5,195 nt of DNA from Desulfobacterales bacterium. Lineage in GTDB: Bacteria > Desulfobacterota > Desulfobacteria > Desulfobacterales > Desulfosalsimonadaceae. A program made the position numbers and the translations under genes. The notes below the pieces were generated by a model, which saw only the letters and a list, made by a program, of their open reading frames with translations, made no database searches and was not told where the DNA came from. The stretch covers positions 1 to 5,195 of the forward strand of contig JAGYOT010000169.1 in assembly GCA_018399455.1 (NCBI GenBank). Direction: 5' to 3'. Position 1 is the stretch's first letter; each line of letters starts with the position of its first letter. Positions 1 to 5,195 of the stretch are shown piece by piece.

Positions 1-1
1 A

Positions 2-646
2 ATCTGCAGTGTAAGAGACTCACAGCAAGGGGTTGATATGACGGGTGCGGCCTGTGCCCTGATAATTCTTTTCCCCTTATTTTTGGTTCTGGGCGTCTAT
101 ATCAAGCTGGTTTCACCGGGCCCGGTTTTTTTCAAGCAGGAACGCCTGGGTTATGCCGGCAGGCCTTTTATCTGTCTCAAATTCCGCACGATGAAAGCAA
201 ACACGGATTGCGAAAAACACAGAGTGCATGTCTGCAACCTGATTAAACAGAACAAGCCGCTCAGCAAACTGGATCACTGCCCGGAAGCCGATATCATTCC
301 CTTCGGCAACCTGTTGCGATGCCTGGGCATTGATGAGCTGCCGCAGCTCATCAATGTGCTCAAGGGCGATATGAGTCTTATCGGCCCTAGACCCTGCATG
401 CAGTATGAAGCTGTCGAATTCCTGAACTGGCATATGCAGCGGTTTGATACGAATCCGGGCCTAACCGGATTGTGGCAGGTAAGCGGGAAAAACCGAACCA
501 CTTTCGAGGAGATGATGCGCCTGGATATCCGTTATGCTCAAAAAGTGTGCTTAATCCATGATATCGCCATCTTTTTCAGGACATTTCCCCTCCTGCTCCG
601 GCAGGCCATGGATACCATAACCTTAAAAAGGAACAGACAGCCATGA
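2..646 (+). CDS. Undecaprenyl-phosphate sugar phosphotransferase (bacterial sugar transferase, monotopic PGT), probably 5'-partial
   Basis: It transfers a sugar-1-phosphate from a nucleotide sugar to undecaprenyl phosphate at the inner face of the cytoplasmic membrane, the first step of a lipid-linked glycan. Numbering from the ATG at 38 (202 residues): hydrophobic membrane-entering helix about 4-22, SPGPVFF at 26-32, KFRTM at 48-52, DELPQ at 99-103 (its Asp-Glu is the family's catalytic dyad), GPRP at 116-119 and PGLTGLWQVSGKNR at 140-153. This is the complete catalytic core of the short PglC-like class, without the extra N-terminal membrane domain of WbaP/WcaJ. The frame stays open to the left edge, and residues just before the ATG (GVD-MTGA) resemble the family's usual R-x-FD-I-x-GA entry motif, so the true start is probably outside the window. 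The alternative is the ATG at 38, preceded by AAGGGG at 27-32. Its stop overlaps the next start by 4 nt. The family is clear; the sugar specificity is not readable. Confidence 0.92.
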   Translation: MCSVRDSQQGVDMTGAACALIILFPLFLVLGVYIKLVSPGPVFFKQERLGYAGRPFICLKFRTMKANTDCEKHRVHVCNLIKQNKPLSKLDHCPEADIIPFGNLLRCLGIDELPQLINVLKGDMSLIGPRPCMQYEAVEFLNWHMQRFDTNPGLTGLWQVSGKNRTTFEEMMRLDIRYAQKVCLIHDIAIFFRTFPLLLRQAMDTITLKRNRQP

Positions 647-1713
647 CTTCAATGATCAATATCGGGGTTATCGGTTGCGGTTATTGGGGCCCCAACCTGA
701 TCCGCAATTTTTCAAGTCTGCCGGAGGTCCGGGTTAAGGGAGCCAGCGATTTGAACCCGGAGCGCCTCAAGCACATGGCACAGCTTTATAACGTGGAGAC
801 CCATGCCCATGCGGATGCCATCATCCAGGACCCGCTGATTCACGCCATTGCCATCGCAACTCCGGTCTCCACACACTTTGATCTTGCGCGCAAAAGCCTG
901 GCAGCCGGAAAGCATACCTTTATCGAAAAACCCATGACCAAAACCGTGGCGGAAGCCAGGGAGCTGATTGAACTGGCCCGGGGAAAAAAGCGGATACTGA
1001 TGACCGGCCATACCTTCATCTATTCCACGCCGGTGCGCAAAATAAAAGAGATCGTCGATTCCGGTGAAATCGGAGACCTCCTTTATATCAGTTCCCAGCG
1101 TCTTAATCTGGGGCTTTTCCAAAAGGATATCAATGTAGCCTGGGACCTGGCCCCCCATGACATTTCGATTATCCTCTATATCATGGGAACGGCGCCGGTA
1201 TCTGTCAACTGCCAGGGGAAAAGCCACCTGAAACCCGCGATTGAAGATGTCGCCAATATGTCCCTGAACTTTGATAACGGCGGCTTTGCCACCATTCTGA
1301 GCAGTTGGCTCGATCCCAATAAAATCCGGCGGATGACCTTTGTGGGCAGCAAAAAGATGATTTTATACGACGACAACAAACCCATTGAGAAGATACGGGT
1401 CTATGACAAGCACGTGGAGCTGCCGCAATATTACGACACATTCGGCGAATTCAACTATGCCTATCATTACGGGGATATGTACTCGCCCTATTTGAAGCAG
1501 GAGGAACCCTTAAAAGTTCAGTGCCAGCACTTTATCGATTGCATCAACGACAATCAAAAACCGGATTCCTCCGGCCAGGAAGGCTTGCAGGTCGTTCAAA
1601 TCCTTGAGGCAGCGACCGAGTCGCTGAGACACAACGGCATGAGCATAACAATAGACGGCATGGGCGCTGATGCAATGCCGCCGGTACATCAACGGGCTGA
1701 TTGGTTTAATTGA
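643..1713 (+). CDS. Gfo/Idh/MocA-family NAD-dependent sugar dehydrogenase (WbpB/WlbA-like)
   Basis: A 356-residue cytoplasmic oxidoreductase, the usual length for the family. An N-terminal Rossmann fold carries IGVIGCGYWG (7-16, dinucleotide-binding glycines), then IATPVSTH (71-78) and FIEKP (93-97), whose EKP lysine (K96) is the family's catalytic-site lysine. The C-terminal alpha/beta domain has GHTFIYSTPVRKIKEIVDSG (122-141) and WDLAPHDI (167-174), whose H172 matches the conserved active-site histidine. Known relatives such as WbpB/WlbA oxidise C3 of UDP-N-acetylglucosaminuronate. Here that role is inferred from the next two genes, an acyltransferase and an aminotransferase. The ATG at 643 overlaps the previous stop (ATGA) and has AAGGA at 628-632; a second in-frame ATG at 652 is possible but unnecessary. 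The last 17 or so residues look like a non-conserved tail. Oxidation of another sugar nucleotide cannot be excluded. Confidence 0.93.
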   Translation: MTSMINIGVIGCGYWGPNLIRNFSSLPEVRVKGASDLNPERLKHMAQLYNVETHAHADAIIQDPLIHAIAIATPVSTHFDLARKSLAAGKHTFIEKPMTKTVAEARELIELARGKKRILMTGHTFIYSTPVRKIKEIVDSGEIGDLLYISSQRLNLGLFQKDINVAWDLAPHDISIILYIMGTAPVSVNCQGKSHLKPAIEDVANMSLNFDNGGFATILSSWLDPNKIRRMTFVGSKKMILYDDNKPIEKIRVYDKHVELPQYYDTFGEFNYAYHYGDMYSPYLKQEEPLKVQCQHFIDCINDNQKPDSSGQEGLQVVQILEAATESLRHNGMSITIDGMGADAMPPVHQRADWFN

Positions 1714-1734
1714 TTGTTTTTTGAATCCTGAGAC

Positions 1735-1740
1735 GAGGGG
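1735..1740 (+). promoter_or_regulatory. Ribosome binding site that fixes the GTG start at 1748
   Basis: The purine run GAGGGG ends 7 nt before the in-frame GTG at 1748. It lies in the 34-nt gap after the dehydrogenase stop, and supports the GTG start over the upstream ATG at 1670, which lies inside the dehydrogenase gene. Confidence 0.6.
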
Positions 1741-1747
1741 CTTTGCA

Positions 1748-2251
1748 GTGCTGAAAAAAATTGCAGCCGATGTGATCCTGGGCAGGGACGTAACAATCTA
1801 TGATTTCGTCAATCTTTATGGCTGTGAGATCGGGGACGGCTCCAGAATCGGTGCCTTTGTCGAAATCCAGAAGAATGCCTGCGTCGGGAAAAACTGCAAA
1901 ATATCGAGCCACACCTTCATCTGTGAAGGCGTGATCATAGAAGACGAGGTGTTTGTCGGCCATAACGTCACCTTTATCAATGATCTTTATCCTCGGGCCG
2001 TGAATCCGTCTGGTCATCTGCAAACCGAGTGCGACTGGGAGTGTATTGCCACGGTTGTCAAAAGAGGCGCTTCCATCGGTTCAGGGGCAACCATTTTGGC
2101 CGGTATAACCATCGGAGAAAGAGCCCTTATTGGTGCCGGCAGTGTCGTAACCCGGGATATTCCCCCGGACGCTGTATTCGCCGGGAATCCGGCCGCATTT
2201 ATTAGAAGCATCAATCAAAACCAAACCAGAAGTTGGAAGAAAAGCCCATGA
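1748..2251 (+). CDS. Left-handed beta-helix (hexapeptide repeat) sugar N-acyltransferase, WbpD/WlbB-like
   Basis: It probably transfers an acetyl group from acetyl-CoA to the new 3-amino group of a nucleotide sugar in the cytoplasm, as WbpD/WlbB and the FdtC/QdtC enzymes do. From the GTG start the protein has 167 residues. Hexapeptide repeats run from about 26 to 79 (CEIGDG-SRIGAF..., then VFVGHN-VTFIND). A loop at 80-102 (with YPRA and a DWE motif) interrupts the helix, as is typical of this clade. The helix resumes at 103-135 (ASIGSG-ATILAG-ITIGER-ALIGAG), followed by SVVTRDIPPDAVFAGNPA. I chose GTG 1748 because it has a well-spaced GAGGGG and begins directly before the helix. An ATG at 1670 would add 26 residues with no repeat and a 44-nt overlap. 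The stop overlaps the aminotransferase start (ATGA), so the pair is probably coupled. The acyl group and the exact sugar are inferred from context. Confidence 0.9.
   Translation: MLKKIAADVILGRDVTIYDFVNLYGCEIGDGSRIGAFVEIQKNACVGKNCKISSHTFICEGVIIEDEVFVGHNVTFINDLYPRAVNPSGHLQTECDWECIATVVKRGASIGSGATILAGITIGERALIGAGSVVTRDIPPDAVFAGNPAAFIRSINQNQTRSWKKSP
2235..2239 (+). promoter_or_regulatory. Ribosome binding site that fixes the ATG start at 2248
   Basis: GGAAG lies 8 nt before the ATG at 2248, inside the end of the acyltransferase gene. An in-frame TTG at 2233 would place this motif within the coding region and adds only five residues, so the ATG is preferred. Confidence 0.55.
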
Positions 2252-3378
2252 ACGTGCCGTTTATTGACCTAAAAGCCCAATACGAGACCATCAAAGAGGA
2301 AATCAACGCCGCCGTCCACAATGTGCTGCAAAGCTGTGCTTTTGCAGGCGGCCCATATGTGGAACAGTTTGAGGAACATTTCGCCGATTATTGCAACTGC
2401 CGCCACGCAATCGGTGTTGGGAGCGGAACAGAAGCCCTTTGGCTGACCCTGCTGGCCCTTGGCGTCGGCAAAGGCGATGAGGTGATTACCGTTCCCAATA
2501 CATTCATTGCCACGGCCGAGGCCATCAGTTTCTGCGGAGCATCGCCCGTTTTTGTGGATATTGATGCGTCCACCTGCAACATGGCGCCGCACTTGATGGA
2601 AAATGCAGTCACAGACAAGACCAGGGCGGTAATCCCTGTCCATTTGTACGGGCAAACAGCGGATATGGACCCAATCAGAGAGGCGGCCCGGAAACACAAT
2701 TTGTATGTGATCGAAGACGCCTGCCAGGCTCACGGGGCTGAATATAAAGGGAAAAAAGCCGGTTCCCTGGGCAATGCCGGCTGCTTCAGCTTCTATCCGG
2801 GGAAAAATCTGGGGGCATACGGGGAAGCCGGAGCGGTCGTAACCAATGATGACGGCCTTGACGAAAGAATTCGTTATTTGAGGGATCACGGGCAGCCGCA
2901 AAAATATCATCACCGGTTGATTGGCTGGAATGCAAGAATGGACGGCATTCAGGGGGCTGTGCTTACCGTGAAGCTGAACTTCCTGGATCAATGGAACGCG
3001 CTGCGCAGGCAGAATGCGGCCTTGTACAAGCGTCTGCTCGATGAGGCAGACGGGGTTGTTCTGCCTGAAGAAGCAGAGCATCGAAAGCATGTCTATCACC
3101 TCTTTCCCATACGCCAGCCATACCGGGATGTGCTCATGAGCGATCTCAAGGCAAAGGATATCCACTGCGCCATTCATTATCCGCTGCCGATTCATCTACA
3201 GGATGCCTATAAGCATCTTGGTCTGAAACCAGGCGTCTTTCCAGCTACTGAAAAAGCAGCCGAGGAAGTGCTTTCTTTGCCAATGTTTCCGGAATTGACA
3301 GAACCCATGATCGAACATGTCTGCAATGAAATCAAGAAATGGGAAGAATATGGAATCCAGGCAGCTCTCGCAAAATAG
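2248..3378 (+). CDS. DegT/DnrJ/EryC1/StrS-family PLP-dependent sugar aminotransferase (WbpE/WlbC-like)
   Basis: A cytoplasmic aminotransferase that converts a keto-sugar nucleotide to an amino sugar nucleotide, usually with glutamate as donor. From the ATG at 2248 it has 376 residues, normal for the family. It opens with the characteristic VPFIDLKAQY (3-12). GSGTEAL (58-64) binds the cofactor phosphate, VPNTFIATAEA (82-92) is the conserved substrate/cofactor loop, and VIEDACQAHGAEYKG (154-168) supplies D157, expected to pair with the pyridine nitrogen. FSFYPGKNLGAYGEAG (180-195) carries K186, the expected Schiff-base lysine. GWNARMDGIQGAVL (226-239) and AIHYPLPIH (308-316) are the usual C-terminal signatures. 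All key residues are present, so it should be an active aminotransferase, not a lysine-less dehydratase relative. Following a C3-type dehydrogenase and an acyltransferase, it probably makes the 3-amino intermediate; the sugar itself is not determined by sequence reading. Confidence 0.94.
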   Translation: MNVPFIDLKAQYETIKEEINAAVHNVLQSCAFAGGPYVEQFEEHFADYCNCRHAIGVGSGTEALWLTLLALGVGKGDEVITVPNTFIATAEAISFCGASPVFVDIDASTCNMAPHLMENAVTDKTRAVIPVHLYGQTADMDPIREAARKHNLYVIEDACQAHGAEYKGKKAGSLGNAGCFSFYPGKNLGAYGEAGAVVTNDDGLDERIRYLRDHGQPQKYHHRLIGWNARMDGIQGAVLTVKLNFLDQWNALRRQNAALYKRLLDEADGVVLPEEAEHRKHVYHLFPIRQPYRDVLMSDLKAKDIHCAIHYPLPIHLQDAYKHLGLKPGVFPATEKAAEEVLSLPMFPELTEPMIEHVCNEIKKWEEYGIQAALAK

Positions 3379-4336
3379 CGGCCAGGCGGCCGGCCCTTCG
3401 TCCTTTCTTAAGCTCTATTATTTTATAAAACCGGCCATACCGCGAAGGCTCCAGATCAAGCTTCGCAATTACCAGGCCAAATCCATAAGCAGCCGATACT
3501 CAAACTCCTGGCCCATATCCGCGTCATCCGCTACGCCGCCGCCATACTGGAATGGCTGGAAGGATCAAAAACAATTTGCCCTCATTTTGACGCACGATGT
3601 GGACACCCAGAAGGGATACCGGAACCTGTTCAGGTTGATGCAGATTGACAGGGAGATGGGCTTTGCCTCGGCGTTTAATTTCGTACCGGAAAAACGCTAT
3701 CCCATTAATGAAGAAGACTTGCAAAAAATAAAAGAAAACGGTTTCGAAATCGGCGTTCACGGGCTTTGCCATGACGGTAAGCTGCTGAGGTCTGAATCAA
3801 CTTTTTTCAAACGCGTGGAAAAGATCAATCACTATATAGAGAAATGGGGCGCATGCGGCTTCCGGGCCCCTGCCATGCATCATGACCTGCAGCTTTTCAA
3901 ACATCTGCATATTCGCTATGATGCTTCGACATTCGATACCGATCCCTATGAGCCCCAGTCCGACGGCGTCAACACCATATTTCCATTTTACGTCTCCGAG
4001 GATTCCGGAAAAATCGCCTACTGGGAATTGCCCTATACCCTGGCCCAGGACAGTACCCTTTTTATCATTTTAAGAGAAAAAGATATCGGCGTCTGGACCC
4101 GAAAACTTGACTGGATCGCCGAGAATGGCGGCATGGCCCTTCTGAATGTGCATCCGGACTATATGTGCTTCAACGGCGGCAGGCCTTCCTATGAAACATA
4201 CCCGGCAGGCCATTACCGAAGCTTTCTTACTCACATCCGCCAAAAATATGCGGGCAAATACTGGAACCCCGTCCCAAAGGACATGGTAACCTACCTTGAC
4301 CAAACTTATGGACCTCCTGTGGAAAGGGCAGCTTAA
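3350..4336 (+). CDS. Polysaccharide deacetylase-like protein (CE4/NodB-like fold), no signal peptide
   Basis: A probable metal-dependent carbohydrate deacetylase. From the ATG at 3350 (328 residues), LILTHDVDT (78-86) is a variant of CE4 motif 1 with D83 and D85; EIGVHGLCHDG (133-143) holds the H-x3-H metal pair (H137, H141); GFRAP (170-174) is motif 3; WELPYT (225-230) and LLNVHPDYM (264-272, H268) match the later motifs. The first 65 residues are basic and poorly conserved, with no clear signal peptide or membrane helix, so it is probably cytoplasmic. Start choice is uncertain: ATG 3350 overlaps the aminotransferase by 29 nt and has GGGAAG at 3341-3346, rather close at 3 nt; ATGs at 3326 and 3317 lack a visible site and would overlap more. 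Relatives with THDVD motifs occur in polysaccharide loci, but the substrate is unknown. It might remove an acetyl from a lipid-linked or nucleotide amino sugar; this is inference. Confidence 0.85.
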   Translation: MESRQLSQNSGQAAGPSSFLKLYYFIKPAIPRRLQIKLRNYQAKSISSRYSNSWPISASSATPPPYWNGWKDQKQFALILTHDVDTQKGYRNLFRLMQIDREMGFASAFNFVPEKRYPINEEDLQKIKENGFEIGVHGLCHDGKLLRSESTFFKRVEKINHYIEKWGACGFRAPAMHHDLQLFKHLHIRYDASTFDTDPYEPQSDGVNTIFPFYVSEDSGKIAYWELPYTLAQDSTLFIILREKDIGVWTRKLDWIAENGGMALLNVHPDYMCFNGGRPSYETYPAGHYRSFLTHIRQKYAGKYWNPVPKDMVTYLDQTYGPPVERAA

Positions 4337-4342
4337 ATCGAT

Positions 4343-5195
4343 ATGCTGACAACCTATTCAATAACAGATGCCGAACAAATGAAACAATGGGATGCGTTCG
4401 TTTTAAGCCACCCCAAAGGAACGGTTTTTCACTCTTCTCCCTGGCTGAAATGCATCCATCATACGTATCGCTACCAGCCCTTTCTTTATGTCAGCCTGGA
4501 TAACAGTGATACGATGGACGGCGTCTTTCCCTGTTTCTACATCAAAAGCCCGATAACGGGCAGGCGGCTGGTTTCCATTCCATTTTCGGATTACGGGGGA
4601 CCGCTTTTCACAGTTGCGGAACGTGAAAATGAACAGCTTACCCGGATTATCCGGGATAAGAACAATGGATTCCGCTTATACGAAATCCGTTCCAACCTGG
4701 ATCACGCGATCCATCTGTTCTCCCCCAATAATTATCAATCTCATGTGCTTGAGCTCAATGCCCAGCCTGAAATCGTAATGAAAAATGTGGATCGCAAAAC
4801 CATTCGCTATTCCATAAGGAAAGCCAAAAAGGCGGGAGTGGAAATCGAATGGGCGGATTCCATGAATGATGTCAAGCGATTTTACGACCTCAATCTGCTG
4901 ACCCGGAAAAAGCACGGGCTCCCCCCCCAGCCCTATGCCTTTTTCAAAAATATTTATAAACAGTTAATTGAAACAGGCCAGGCCTTCCTGCTGATTGCCT
5001 ACTTTGATTCAAGGGCCATTGGTGCCGGATTGTTCATTAAATTCAAGGATACCCTCTACTATAAATACAACGCTTCCGATCCCTCCTATTTATCCAAAGT
5101 CTCCCCCAATCATCTGCTGACCTCGCATGCGATTGAATGGGCCTGCCTGCAAGGGTTTAAATATTTCGATTTTGGAAGGACATATACGACCAATC
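4343..5195 (+). CDS. FemAB-like GNAT-fold protein of polysaccharide loci, 3'-partial
   Basis: The frame runs from the ATG at 4343 for 284 codons without a stop and is cut by the right edge. Visible parts: TVFHSSPWL (27-35), the usual N-terminal signature; FSDYGGPLF (81-89); a basic stretch TIRYSIRKAKKAGVEI (153-168) as in FemAB-like proteins; TRKKHGLPPQPYAFFKNI (187-204); FLLIAYFDSRAIGAGLFIKF (215-234), a GNAT-type beta-strand pair; and HLLTSHAIEWACLQGFKYFD (257-276) followed by FGRT, the typical ending of the second GNAT domain. FemA/B/X proteins add amino acids from aminoacyl-tRNA to peptidoglycan; proteins of this subgroup sit in exopolysaccharide and PEP-CTERM/exosortase loci and have no firmly established reaction. 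It begins 6 nt after the deacetylase stop, with only a weak AAAGGG about 14 nt upstream, so translation probably depends on coupling. Probably only a few dozen residues are missing. Confidence 0.85.
   Translation, partial: MLTTYSITDAEQMKQWDAFVLSHPKGTVFHSSPWLKCIHHTYRYQPFLYVSLDNSDTMDGVFPCFYIKSPITGRRLVSIPFSDYGGPLFTVAERENEQLTRIIRDKNNGFRLYEIRSNLDHAIHLFSPNNYQSHVLELNAQPEIVMKNVDRKTIRYSIRKAKKAGVEIEWADSMNDVKRFYDLNLLTRKKHGLPPQPYAFFKNIYKQLIETGQAFLLIAYFDSRAIGAGLFIKFKDTLYYKYNASDPSYLSKVSPNHLLTSHAIEWACLQGFKYFDFGRTYTTN
4921..4928 (+). repeat. Homopolymer tract of eight C
   Basis: Eight consecutive C lie inside the FemAB-like gene and encode the end of Leu plus Pro-Pro and the start of Gln in HGLPPQPY. The present length keeps the frame that matches the family, so the gene is intact as written. 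A gain or loss of one C by slippage, or a read error, would break it. Confidence 0.7.

Noticed and set aside
712..1227. A 171-codon minus-strand frame opposite the dehydrogenase
   Set aside because: It lies within a well-supported gene on the other strand, and its translation shows no domain or start signal I recognise.
1714..1747. The 34-nt gap between dehydrogenase and acyltransferase as a promoter or terminator
   Set aside because: It has no hairpin and no convincing -10/-35 pair; the only recognisable element is the ribosome binding site.
2269..3195. A 308-codon open frame on the minus strand opposite the aminotransferase
   Set aside because: It is fully antisense to a gene with all family motifs intact, has no recognisable domain, and is explained by codon bias of the + strand gene.
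3379..3395. GC-rich inverted stretch containing GGCCGGCC just after the aminotransferase stop, a possible terminator
   Set aside because: There is no following T tract, it lies inside the deacetylase reading frame, and the palindrome is only a short, restriction-site-like one.
3350..5195. A PEP-CTERM/exosortase locus, suggested by the deacetylase plus FemAB-like pair
   Set aside because: The deacetylase is longer and has THDVD instead of the TVDVEDYF-like start typical of the exosortase-locus subfamily, and no exosortase or other Eps/Prs gene is visible. The surrounding genome could reopen this.

Overview
The window is a tightly packed, single-direction (+ strand) stretch of a surface-polysaccharide (exopolysaccharide, capsule or O-antigen type) biosynthesis cluster. 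Six genes fill almost all of it. The first is probably cut by the left edge and the last is cut by the right edge. Gaps are tiny or negative: 4-nt ATGA overlaps at 643-646 and 2248-2251, a 34-nt gap at 1714-1747, an overlap of about 29 nt at 3350-3378, and a 6-nt gap at 4337-4342. This suggests one transcript with translational coupling. I see no internal promoter, terminator, RNA gene, mobile element or CRISPR array. No stretch longer than 40 bases lacks a gene.

Layout: (1) a bacterial sugar transferase (small monotopic phosphoglycosyl transferase, PglC/WcaJ-C-terminal type), which starts a lipid-linked glycan by moving a sugar-1-phosphate onto undecaprenyl phosphate. (2) A Gfo/Idh/MocA NAD-dependent sugar dehydrogenase. 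(3) A left-handed beta-helix (hexapeptide repeat) N-acyltransferase. (4) A DegT/DnrJ/EryC1/StrS PLP aminotransferase. (5) A polysaccharide-deacetylase (CE4/NodB-like) protein without a visible signal peptide. (6) A FemAB-like GNAT-fold protein of the kind found in polysaccharide and exosortase loci.

Genes 2, 3 and 4 have the composition of the WbpB-WbpD-WbpE (WlbA-WlbB-WlbC) set. In that pathway a UDP-sugar is oxidised at C3, transaminated and N-acetylated to give a 3-acetamido (often 2,3-diacetamido) sugar nucleotide. The coupled phosphoglycosyl transferase could use that product or could simply start the same repeat unit. The deacetylase and FemAB-like protein look like modifying enzymes. 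The C6 dehydrogenase (WbpA type), later glycosyltransferases, flippase and polymerase are not in the window and should lie outside it if the model is right.

Organism: base composition looks close to 50% G+C, with mostly ATG starts, one GTG start and Shine-Dalgarno sites. The protein style resembles Gram-negative bacteria, perhaps Desulfobacterota or another proteobacterium. This is an impression, not a measurement. Every gene belongs to a known family. The interest lies in the combination, especially the deacetylase/FemAB pair beside an amino-sugar pathway, not in a clearly new system.
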